Shown here piece after piece: positions 23,584 to 34,122 of a stretch of DNA of 64,000 nt. Source of the stretch: Lepidodermella squamata. Its lineage: Eukaryota > Gastrotricha. The translations under genes and the position numbers were made by a program. The notes beneath the pieces were generated by a model. It was not told where the DNA came from. It did not search any database and saw nothing but the letters and a program-made list of their open reading frames with translations. The stretch is taken from the NCBI GenBank assembly GCA_047495785.1, contig JBLDXI010000015.1:5146001-5210000 (forward strand), in the 5' to 3' direction. Each line of letters starts with the position of its first letter. Position 1 is the first letter of the stretch.

Positions 23584-24257
23584 CAGTAGCGGCGCCAGGG
23601 GGGGGGGCGAGATTTTTCTCGAACTCTCGCCCCCCCCCCCCTGGAAATTTTCAGCTCTCGACCCAAATTTGGAGCATTTTTAGGCTATTAGGCTCCTGCT
23701 TTTAGGCATTAATAACGCCAGCTAAAGCTCGCTACGCTCGCGTTATGGCCAGTAGTCTACATTTGCGCTCTGATTCTGGAACTCCTAGGTTTTTTGTATC
23801 GGCTGCTTTCTAAGGGATTCTAAGGGACTCAATTCAACAATCAATAAGGTTTCAAAATCTCTAGTTTTAACCGATATAGCTGGGGCGCACAGTGGGGAGA
23901 AATGCACTCAGCAAGGTAGTGACGGTTTACGACGCCTCACGCCCGTGCGCGGAAGAATTTGCTGAGATCGAGACTCCTGAAAACTCCAGATTAGGGAAAG
24001 TGGATCCAAATATTGAAACATTTCTACCTTAGTCCCTGAGTGTAATTTTCAAAAAATAGCGTTAGCTAAAGCTCGCTTCGCTCGCATGCAGATTTTTGTG
24101 TCGTTATTGGTAGCTTTTGTTACTGTCTCTAATTTTAACGCTCAGCTACAATCTTTCCCACACATATACGCAAAATTGCCGTATTTTCGCTAGCTTTGTA
24201 TCGTTAGTGATTGCCCCCAGCTCGCCCCCTGACTGCAGAACCCTGGTGCCGTCCCTG
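23584..24257. mobile_element. hAT-type MITE, 674 bp
   Basis: Ends CAGTAGCGGCGCCAGGG (left) and, inverted, CAGGGACGGCACCAGGG (right) start with the CAG typical of hAT elements. The 8 bases GTCAGCCC flank both sides (23576-23583 and 24258-24265), the hallmark of hAT insertion. The left end holds a run of ten G and twelve C that forms a perfect hairpin. Two copies of AGCTAAAGCTCGCT-CGCTCGC lie at about 23721 and 24064. No coding capacity. Confidence 0.85.
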
Positions 24258-26299
24258 GTCAGCCCTGAGTTACTTCTGTGGGAAACCTCAGCGTTTCTGT
24301 AGGAAAACAATCGGGGAGGTGTGGGAACCGGAGCTTAATCATCGGAACTTCAAAGAAGGAGCACGGAAAGCACTGCTGAAGATGAGTATTGACCATTTGG
24401 TGATCTTCATTGCAAATAAGTAATATCTACAATCGAGGATAAAGACGGGGTTATAAAATCCTGGTTTCTTTACTGTTTCGGTGTTTTGCGACCTAGCTCC
24501 CCATAGTATGTGCAAGCCCTGCGAGTGTCTTCTCCATTCTCCATATCGCATTTCCTTCCACTGTCACTTTAAAGGGAGTTTCTCAAACAATGGTTTAGTG
24601 CCTTTCCTTGAAAACAAGGCCAGCTCTCTCCAAAAGACAAAATATTCAAAAAATCTTGAATGTCCATATCTGCTCAAAACTCGAACGGGGGAACCTCCTG
24701 GAAACGTTGTTTCTGCTTCTGATTCACCATCTTATATTTTCAATCAGATGCATGCGCTGAAAATGCTGCATCTAATCTCAGCTCTTGGAATTGTATATAA
24801 AATTCTAATTTTGTTTGACGTCTAGATACATCGAGTTATACATGTTTCTTAGTATTTGGAAAACAACATGAGTTCACTCAATGATTCACGTTTCATCTCT
24901 TCTTGATAAGATGGCTGAAGTTTCCCGCGCGCTGCCCAGATTCCATTCGATGTCTATCTCGTAAATTACGGGTTTGCAGACACTCTGCGATAAAGGTAAC
25001 TTTCGCCACCGTCCGTTTACTATCTGTATCACCGTACTTGCTAGGTGGACTTTGGGTTCTCTACAATGGTGTTAATAATTTTATCGCACAAGCGCGTGAT
25101 TTCAGCGTCTTCGAGGACCACGTACTCATTACTCAGATGCTTCCAATTGCGGACCGGTCAAGTTGCAGCAATTTCGGTTTTCTTAAGGTCGCGAAACGAT
25201 TCAACAATCCAACATTAGTTCCTTGCGTGATCACTACAACTTCTGTCGATGTCCAAGTAGCTGTTAAAGCAAATGCGGATGCATGCTTGCTCTCGAAAAT
25301 GGTAAAAACGAGGACGGCCGAGTCGAACGCGTGACTGACGATCTTGAGAAAGCTTAACTGCTCGCTGAATTCTTCAAAGCGAACTTGTCTTAGGCAATAA
25401 CCAATTGAACTCGAGTTGGAGATCCGCGGACGTTGGACTTGGATCTTTTAAACTCGGCATATCGCCAGGTCAGTGGCATTTGGCGATCATTGACTGAAGC
25501 TGAATCCTCAAAAGAGCTAACCTATGCATGCATTATTTTGATTTTGCTCGCGTTTTATCAATCTTTTAATGCATTATGTGTGCTTAGTTTGCTAATGAAT
25601 TGAATGTCTATGAATTAAATAAAGTTGCTTGCGAATCAGGTTTTTTGTATCATGACACTTTTGCTTTGATTGTTGAATAACACGAGTTTTGAGATGGAAC
25701 CATGGCCCCTAACAATGAGAGTTGGTTCAAAGCGTGGTTTGCAAAGGAAAATTTGTTAGAAGCTGCATGTTCCAGCATCCTCATCTTCAATTTTAATAGG
25801 AATTTTAGGTCAATTCGAACTTTAAAAATGGTCAGTAGCAGACAATTGTTCTCAAATTGTCATCAACATGCCATAGGCATGTCTACGACGTTCTTCAGAT
25901 CTGCAGATGGATTGTTGAAGAGTTAGGTTGCAGAACTTATCTTGAACCGATTCTGGGACTTGAATTAATGCATTGATATCGCCTTGTTAACGCGAGCAAT
26001 ACATGGAACAAATATCGCAATTTATGATCGCGGAATAACTTTCGATGCTGGATTTTCGCATCAGAATCTGAACTCATCAACATCAATCGATCCATTCTTG
26101 TCGAATGTTGACAAAATGTTGGAATTAGTCAACCACCCATAGACTCTATAGAGCTTCATTTCCTCGGGCATAATTGCTGCATTTCGCGATGATGATTCGT
26201 GGATCCTGCCTCGGTCTGTCCGACCTTGCTGACTTTTTGAAGTGAAGACAGTCAATGAAACTTGCAACCACCAGCTCGACGATAAGCCGAGTTTTGAGC

Positions 26300-27800
26300 T
26301 ATAGCGTCGCCTACTTAAGAAGAACTACTGCCGTCTCGAAGAATGATTCTATTTCGGGATCCAGATTCAGCGCTAGCCTGAGTTTTTATTATTTAACAAT
26401 AATCCGGTGCGGTGTGTTGGGAAAATAACCAGCCATCTTTCGAAATAGAACTCTGCCCCCAGTCAACTGCCAAATGTTCATGACAACTGGCTTCAACTCA
26501 ATACTCAGAGGTGAACATATTTTTGGGAATAATTGAACCAGCGGGAATTTCGGCTCGAATTTCGGCACGTCATGTCGCTACGCATGTTCGCTCGAGCTTA
26601 ACAAAACTTGACGACTGTGCTTAAAACTGCATTTTTGAGCAACTTCCTCAGCACGCCGAGGACAATTCCTTCCTCCGAGTAGTAACTTGCCAACGTGAAG
26701 GGCTTCTCGCCGTCACCTATTGGCTGTAAACTAAAAACTCCATCTGGTAGCTTCTTGAGATCATCTCTGGCTTTTAGCAGTGCGCCATGACTTTCGATTT
26801 TGGATGCCGAACTTCGTATCAGAGATCGTTTACGTCACCGCACTGAGTCGCAGTTGCCTACGACTCCATCTCTGCGTCCAGGTTAGGGAATATTAACCCG
26901 ATTCCCCTTAGGGAATATTAACCCGAAACCAGGCATTATAGAATTTGTTTAAGAAATCAAGCCTGCTTTCTTTGATAGCCATTTTTTGCACTGCATGCGA
27001 AAATTCATCCTCTGTATCCCTGAAGACCTTCAAGGTCTGCACCCGTGGAACCTCTCGCCCAAAGTGTTAACACCACTTCAAGGTTCAGTGCAACGAGCGG
27101 CGAACTGACAGCTTTGAGTTCACCCGAAGGCTCAGCAATTGTTAACCACTCTTTCCCATAATTTCACGACGACCACACTTTTTATTTATTTTATTGATTT
27201 AGGTAGTTTAACTTATTTTTACCTCCAATTGTTACGTTTGAATTTCTCGCCAACTCACGCCGCACCCAACTTCAAACAGCTGCCGCCTCAAAGAATCATT
27301 CGATTTCCTCGGGATTCTGACTCGCTAGCCTGGTATTTGATGATAATCTGGGATTGTTGGCAACGAAAATGCATCGGCCAGCCAGCCATCGGAGTCAATC
27401 ATTCGGAAAGGAACCCTAGCCAACTACCAAATGCCCAAGCCATGTTCAAGCACGTACTTTGCGCCGTTCTTTGATTGGTTCGATGCTGAAAATCAATCGG
27501 ACGAAGCTATAAAAGCGGGAACCCTGGCTCGGGATTATATGGCTCACTGCTCGAAATTGCCACGGTTCGATTTTAACGAAATATTATAGCGAATGTTCGG
27601 GGCCATCATTCGAAAATTGACTGTTCTGAGTCACAACCTTGGCGCATCGAGAACAATTTTTTCCTCCGAGTAGACTTACAACGAGAAAAAGTTACCCAAC
27701 ATCCTCTGTTCACTGGAAACATAGTGACTCTTCGCGATTCTTTTTGGCTTTTAGCATTGCGCCAAGCCATTCGAATTGAACTTTGTATCTGAAGTGGCCT
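26300..27800. repeat. Diverged internal duplication, offset about 980 bases
   Basis: Blocks at 26330-26500 and 26600-26825 have counterparts at 27280-27445 and 27600-27790 in the same order. Paired landmarks include GGCTTTTAGCAGTGCGCCA (about 26772) with GGCTTTTAGCATTGCGCCA (about 27749), and TTCCTCCGAGTAG (about 26670 and 27660). Identity is moderate and patchy. Confidence 0.7.
26620..27035 (-). pseudogene. Decayed minus-strand coding sequence, family unknown
   Basis: Read on the minus strand, two open stretches look like protein: one containing FRDTEDEFSHAVQKMAIKES then LDFLNKFYNAWF, and one reading DLKKLPDGVFSLQPIGDGEK then FTLASYYSEEGIVLGVLRKL. They are separated by stops or a frame change. 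Such codon-like order in otherwise non-coding DNA suggests the remains of the insertion's own gene. I cannot name the family; a transposase or a captured gene are both possible. Confidence 0.35.
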
Positions 27801-29011
27801 TCAATTTACCAAAATCTATCGATCTATCGAAGTTTAGAATTTACGGCGTTATGGATCGATCTTCGGTTTTTTATGGATTGATTTCATCATTTTTTAACGA
27901 GGAAGGTTCATTTCGAAGATATAATTTGAAAGGTGAGAATAATCTAATTCCAAATCTAGCCAATGCCAAACATGTCATCTGTTTTTAATAGGTGACATTG
28001 CGAAATTGCTGAAAAATATGTCGCTTATAATCGACAACTTTGAGATTTATTCGCCCATTGAAGCGCGGTCTTGTGCGCGTTCAAAGCCCGCAAGCCATCG
28101 AAACAAAATTGCAGTTAGCCTATATGGATTTACGGATTTGCCATCTATCTTTGCTTTCTCTCTGCAAGCTGATTCAGAGATTGATGCAGTTTCATTGGAT
28201 CGATCTTTCCGAAGCTCTGCCATCAAATTAAGGATACAATTTCGAGGAAACTTGCAATTAAAGACTAAAACATTCGCGAAGGTGGCTGATACAAGCTTGC
28301 TTTGAAGGTTGCTTTGAAACAGCAGCTAATGGCTGTGGAAATCAAATGGTGAACTATGGCTACCATGGCGGTCGAAGAACTGCCATCATCGACAACCAGA
28401 ATAACAGGAGGAGACGCCAATCGAGCCGTTATGGATGGGCCGAACTGTTCGAAGCCCGGAGTAGGGCGAGAATTCGATCTTCACGTAACAGCGGTCCGGC
28501 TGGGCCGGCTGTGTATGCTGTGCATGCCTCCTCACTCCAACGGCTACATGGCCTTTTCCGTGTATACTGAATACCTTTCGAGCCTAACATGGCTACAAAG
28601 CTCCTTACAAAAGATCTACTCGGATACAATTGTGGGTACGGCGTGCGGCGATTCAGTTTGGGAGATTTAAAATTCACCCGTCTCTACTGACCGCTTTGAA
28701 ATGGCTTTGAACTGCTCAAGAACAGAATGATATGATGATGATTTTACCAGTTTATTCTTGTCGAATCGATGAAGGATTCTAATAAACTGCGCATATTGCA
28801 AAACTGATCTTTTCTTGTGTATCATATGATCGAAGGCCATCAAGGCCTTCAAAATATCTAAGAAGGCCTAATGTTTTCGATAGCAGCAGCGAAATCGATT
28901 CGGCTTTTGAAAATGGTGTTTCTTCTGAAGTGTTCAATTAGGTATTTACTGCTACTTTGGAATTCTGGATAAATGTAGTAGTAGCTAATCTCTGCTCCAG
29001 CGTTAGGGTGA

Positions 29012-29200
29012 ATGAAGATGAAACATCCGCGGTTTGATCGGTTAAACCATCGCCTGTTATCGCGTCTGGTGCCCTCTATACGAATGCGAACACGCGCTAA
29101 TCATTATATTATACGTATAAAGAGCTATCCATTTATTACTTATGCGCGCACTCGCATTATATTATGCATGAAAGCACTGTTCATTTATTATTGTGAGTAA
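29012..29200. repeat. Local two-copy repeat, about 65-bp unit
   Basis: Two adjacent units share GCGCGC-TAATCATTATATTATACG / GCACTCGCATTATATTATGC followed by AAAG-(A/C)-(G/A)CT-TTCATTTATTA. It lies close to the right end of the 6.3 kb insertion and may be subterminal structure. Confidence 0.5.
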
Positions 29201-29355
29201 CATCGAACGGCATCAATTAACACGCCCTAACAATCACTGAAGGTAGTGACACTCATCAGACTTCAAGTATCTATTCCGAGGCTGATTTGCTGTTTTTTCT
29301 AGTTAAATTTGACGTTTCCCGAGTAAAGAAATGAGTTATGACCTTATGCTGCGCC

Positions 29356-30602
29356 ACGATCGTGGAGTCGGTTGGAGGAAGAAGGCGAGCAAGTGTAGTC
29401 GTCTGTGTGACAACTGCGGTGGTGAAGATCATTCGACCAAGCAGTGCAAGGCCTGCCGGAAGTGCAAGGAAGTCGGGCATTGGGCCAGGGACTGTCCGAA
29501 GGACTCGGAGGCGGAGTCACGGGATGGAGACGACAAGGCGAACAAGAAGAAGGGCAAGAGATCATCAGTGAAAGCGGCGCATGCTGTGGAAGTCAAGTGG
29601 CGATCGTCGAGCTCATCGAGCTCATCGAGTGAGTCGAGCGAGTCGTGCGAAAACTTCAAGATCTACGCGACCTTGGCTAAAGGCGAAGCGGATTGGCTGG
29701 AAGGTTCGCCACCGATCTACTTGACATTAATGTTGGATGGCAAGCAGGTGAAATTTCTATACGACTCAGGAGCTGAGGTTACGGTTCTGTCGCAGGCAAC
29801 GTACTTCAAGGAGTTCGGTAACCGGGAATTCGACAAGGCGAATGTCAAGGTAGATGTGACGACGATCTTCGGCAACGGGAAGGCGATGGGCGTGTCCACG
29901 TTTGACGTGCGAGTCCCAGGTTCGATGTCTTCGTCGTTGTTAACCGCTGTCGTGGTGCCAGGTCGAGGTGAGAACTTGGTTGGAAGGAATTGGCTTCCTA
30001 AGCTGGATCTGGACTGGGATTGGATCTGTAGACAGGTAAGAACTTTCGGCTCAAGGGCGAGCGGGAACGGAAGTTATGTCACGGCGATCAAGTCTAGGGA
30101 ATCCAGGAATGTGCTTACAGCGACCGATGCAGATGCTAGGTTAGTGGTGCATGCTTCTAGCAGGGAGCTTGATGCAGATTCACAACGGGTGGAAGCGGTT
30201 TCGATCCGTTCAACAGGGGCGCTGGTGTTCTCTGGTCAAGGCGAGGAGGCGCTTGGCGCAGATTCACAGCGAGTTGAAGCGAGTTCGATTCGTTCACTGG
30301 GAACGTTGGTGAAGTCTGATCAAGGCAATGATGAAGCTACCACGGCATGGCTAAGTGCTGGTATGTGTGAATTCTTGACGAGTTGGCGATTAGGAATCGA
30401 GTCATTCGTCAAGCGAATCGCTCGATATTGGTTCGAGGCGATTTCAGAAGAACCAAGCTGCACGTTGGCTATGGAGGTTTGTAAGGCAACGGGCGACGTT
30501 GGTCGTTACAATACCTGGAGTCGAACTGCAGGATGGATGTCTTCTTGGAGGGGAAGGTGTCGAGAATGTACCGATTTTAGCATCCGGCCAAACTGGCACT
30601 AG
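29356..30602 (+). pseudogene. Retrotransposon zinc knuckles and aspartic protease
   Basis: Downstream of the insertion the frame continues with two CCHC knuckles (CDNCGGEDHSTKQC and CRKCKEVGHWARDC). A Ser-rich linker and a retropepsin with the catalytic motif FLYDSGAEVTVLS follow. After about residue 220 there is an acidic/Ser-rich region containing two copies of an ADSQRVEA-SIRS repeat. The frame then runs almost directly into the 3' LTR, so the polymerase and integrase region is deleted. This part of the ORF is open for over 400 codons, which suggests a fairly recent insertion or an element mobilised in trans. Confidence 0.82.
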
Positions 30603-30750
30603 GCCAACATTCCGGAAGATTCTAATCCAGATCTTTCGATGGACTATAAATACGCGGTTTACGTCATATTTGTACATGCGATACTTTCTGATGAGTCACT
30701 TGCAATAAACTAGAGAGTTTTCCCTTCTGTCCTGTTGCGCATACACTACA

Positions 30751-32785
30751 ATAAATTCATAATCATTGGCTGCCTTTTCGATGGTATCGAAAGGATTGGC
30801 CTAGAAGATTTATAGACAGTTTAAATGATTCGCGATCCGTTTCCCATGGGAACATGGGAAGCTTGTTCCCATTGTCGACAATGGCCATCATTCGTCTGAA
30901 TGTCTCGATTTCTCGACTGACATTTAGAAAGTTTCTCGATTATATTGTGTTATATTGTATTATGTGCCACGCATTATGGATGAAGTCGCACTTAACACTG
31001 CGTAAAATATTTCCGGTCCCATGCCCGTGATTCGCATGTAGTTGGCGAAAAATAAACCATGATTGCAACAGGAAAGTTAAGCATATTTTAGAAGTATACG
31101 AGATCAGCTTGTCAAGTTCGATAGCTTTGCCACAGATTCAACGTGAAAAATGATAATTTCGATTTGCGGTATATATGACCGGACTTTTTATCACAGTGGT
31201 GCGCAAACTCGGTTTTTCCGGCCGCTTGCGGCCTGTCGAGGCATTTTTGGCGGCCGGCTGGCCCTTCGGTTCAGTAGCATTATGTGAGGCCGGTTGAGGC
31301 TTGTGCAGTCGGTGATTTGATATTATAGGGGGAGAGAAGGTTGTCAGCTCCAAATAAATCTTCTTGAGTAATCGATAAATCTAGCCACCTTAATTTAATG
31401 GGGTAATTTTTGTAATTTTGCCTTGTAAAATGATGGCTGAAATTTGCGACTATCAAGAATCTGATCGATGGACTATCTTGCTAATTTTGGTGGGTTTGTT
31501 CCTCCTCGAATGAGAGGGTCTCGAGTTTTCAACTTTGTCTTTACCGCTATCAAATTGATAAAACGGAGAGATTTCATTAACCTTGGACCTGTTTTCTATC
31601 TGGAACACCCATTAAAAGTTGCGCTTTTAAAGTAGCGGGCGAAGAACGAAGAAAGGTGAAAGGGGGCGTGCGGCAAAGCATCTTCTATATATCTATCTGG
31701 CAAAGCATGATTATTCTACGCCGTTGCCCTTGTAACATTTTCAATCTTCATCGGAAATAATTCCGATTTACGACTCTTGGGACGATTTATCTTCGTAGAA
31801 TACGGCATGTCTTGCTCATTTCAGGTAGTTTTTTACCTGAGCAGGTTTCTGCCGAAAGCCCTGAACACACTGCTGATTTCTTATTCACCTGCTTTAGGAC
31901 CCGATTGAAACATGAGGTTTTAATAAAACCAAACCATGGCGAAGTGACGACTGCTTGACTTTTTGTAATCAGGCATGATAATGACGTCCGATTATCGGGG
32001 ATTTATTTACACAACAACGTATAATATACACTATATTTCTCGATGAGCTCCAAAGGAGGACTTGGCGACCTTTCAGAGTAAATATTGAATGGCTATACGA
32101 CTGGCGCCCTTGTGCGGCGCCGGTGTTTGATGATATAAACAGAATGAATGTATCAATATAAACACTTGTTATAATATATCATGTGTAATTATAAACATTT
32201 ACTTGACGCCTTACGTAAGTCGAGTCCTTGCGCGAAAAACGAAGACTCTAGACACGCTTCAGCTTATTGACTTATCGAGGACATGCGTTCATCCGGCTGA
32301 TGGTAAAAATTACCAAGAGCGGTAACAAGGTAACGCGAAGACGCATGTTTATATTGAATTATAAAGGGAAGGATGAGTTCTATAAATAAGTGGGAGCCGC
32401 TCGTCATCCGATGGCTCGAGTGGCAACGAGAGTCTCACCATATAAATGCAAATATATTATAAAACTTTGAGCAAATATATGTTATCATTACGCATCGACA
32501 ACGTCAACAGCATACATGATTGAGTCTAAGCGAGGCAGAAGGCTGGCAAACGCCTTGATTTTTCCCGTGTGCCACCTTCAGCCTGAATATTTTGGACAAC
32601 AGGCAGCCAAGACATGTAATTACGACATATTTTCAATTTAGACGCTTGATAATCCTGAATAAACCACAAAGCGGCATGGGTTTCCCTAAGGCTTGTAAGA
32701 AAACGACAGCTTTGAGGTAATTTTGATTTGAACATTGTCTCTTACGCATTATAGTGCCATGTTGATTTTTTCAATTTTTCGCCAG
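30751..32785. other. Intergenic, no gene
   Basis: Flank of the LTR element followed by AT-rich DNA. The stretch near 31194-31310 has a CAGTGGTGCGCAAACT start like some hAT ends, but I found no partner end. Short open frames only. Confidence 0.45.
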
Positions 32786-33612
32786 TCTGATTCTCATCTT
32801 ATTGATATCTGAAATCGGATGTACATTACGTGAGTATAGCTAGCTTGTTATAGTCGCTGAACCCTTGCTACTGTATTCCTTCTTTTCTCAGCCGTTCCAG
32901 AACCACCAGTCGGCGTTCCAGACGAATTGGTTGATCTTTTTAATTTTTTGATTCAAACTGGTTCCAACATCGTAATTCTACTCGGACAAGTAAATATATT
33001 TAGATTTTCGCAGGTCCCCTGCAGAATTTATTTATCCCTAGGTTATCAGCAAATATCTGGATACTGCGTTGACAGGAACTATTCAGTCTGCTCTCATCGG
33101 CAAGCGAGGTAAAATAAAGCTTGTAATAAAGCGTGTTGATTTATTGCATCGTTTTACATCTCAGACACATCTCAGCATGAGGACATGTATGCCATCAAGG
33201 TGAGTTTTACATTATTCCAAAATGCCACAAGTTTAACCATGCTATTATCTACATTAAAGCATTCCTTCGATCAGCTGATGCTGCACATGGATAATGTCGA
33301 AAAAGAGATCACTCGGGTCGTGATTAAGAGAAGTGTGAAACATTTCTGAATTTCTACATGAGCTATTATTTTTCTATGCTTACAGCCAAGCGCGATACAG
33401 GTTCGGCAACGAATGGATCAATCCCAAATTACACTTCGGTACTCATGTCGACAATAAACACAGCATTTGCCGGTAAGCCTATCAAGAAGTAATTCACTGA
33501 TTCAAGCATACCCTCTCTGACTATTTTTGTTCAAAGCCCTTAAAGCTATCATCTCGCAACTGGCATCAATCACCTCGCAAATACTCGGGATGTACCAAAT
33601 TATTAGATACTG
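32786..33612 (+). CDS. Unrecognised small, probably secreted protein (first exon missing)
   Basis: Seven short exons join in phase to a TGA: 32786-32829, 32892-32989, 33042-33108, 33165-33199, 33260-33332, 33386-33472 and 33537-33612. The first reads LILILLISEIGCTLPVPEPP, which looks like the core and cleavage region of a signal peptide. The mature part is about 140 residues and rich in amphipathic helix: ELVDLFNFLIQTGSNIVILL, YLDTALTGTIQSALIGKR, SFDQLMLHMDNVEKEITR, and SVLMSTINTAFAALKAIISQ near the end. KR pairs after IGKR and TKRD could be processing sites. It has almost no cysteine after the signal region. I do not know the family. The initiating exon was not found; it must leave in phase 2. 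Confidence 0.6.
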
Positions 33613-34122
33613 ATCACTCGTTTCTCGATAATCCACGTGCATGTTTTCATCGGTTTATAAGTTAAATATTGTATGACGCTATAAGATGCCTTTTTGCACT
33701 GCAATACTTTCTTCTTCTGATTGGTCAAAGCTCGATGCGCTCAGTTTTAATAAAAAGTTAATTTCGAGGCTTGTTGTAAAAGCTTTTCCAAAATTAAACT
33801 TTATTTCAAGTCTAAAAATAAAAGATAATTTTTTTAAACGAAAACGAAGCACATGCATTCCGATATTTGAAAGCTGAAAACACGGAATTTGAAAAATAAT
33901 TATCGGCGAAATCAAAGAAAGATAGATTTCGAAACATAACAATCTATGCATTTAAAGTTTCAGGAGATGAATATGCGGTAATGCGATAACTGGAAGACGA
34001 ATATAACACGTTTTCAGTGCAGAGCTGTTGGATCATGCGGATGTTGGACAGATTTTAGAAAAGTGAGAATCAAAGGTTGTAACCAGGAAAGTTGACGATA
34101 AATAAAATTGATAGCGCCGACT
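33613..34122. other. Convergent intergenic gap
   Basis: AT-rich, with overlapping short frames on both strands that look like chance. Probably 3' UTR of both neighbours. Confidence 0.5.

Larger units (their letters stand above)
23065..29355. mobile_element. 6.3 kb TIR element inserted in gag
   Basis: The 20-base end GGCGCAGCATAAGGTCATAA (23065-23084) is repeated exactly, inverted, at 29336-29355. The 8 bases ACGATCGT flank both ends (23057-23064 and 29356-29363), and removing the insert reunites gag with its zinc-knuckle region. An 8-base duplication fits hAT, P or Merlin-like superfamilies, but the GGCG terminus is not the CAG-type end of hAT. No intact transposase is visible. The interior holds a hAT MITE, a diverged ~1 kb internal duplication and traces of minus-strand coding sequence. 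Confidence 0.85.
22401..30750 (+). mobile_element. Ty3/gypsy-type LTR retrotransposon, pol-less and interrupted
   Basis: The 36 bases at 22401-22436 recur exactly at 30715-30750, both ending ACTACA. They are the shared end of two LTRs; upstream of the right copy lies an AATAAA signal. Directly after the left copy comes TTGGCGACGCAGAAGG-like sequence, a primer-binding site of the type common in Mag/gypsy elements. Between them lie gag, CCHC zinc knuckles and an aspartic protease, with no reverse transcriptase, RNase H or integrase. A 6.3 kb insertion splits gag from the knuckles. The 5' LTR keeps only its last part, so the copy is both truncated and internally deleted. Confidence 0.82.

Noticed and set aside
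24481-25334. Two + strand open frames (114 and 143 residues) within the 6.3 kb insertion as transposase remnants
   Set aside because: No motif of DDE transposases, zinc fingers or polymerases could be seen.
30670-30720. Hammerhead-ribozyme-like string CTGATGAG near the 3' LTR
   Set aside because: The required GAAA core partner and stems are absent.
31194-31310. hAT end beginning CAGTGGTGCGCAAACT
   Set aside because: No inverted partner or 8-base duplication found nearby.
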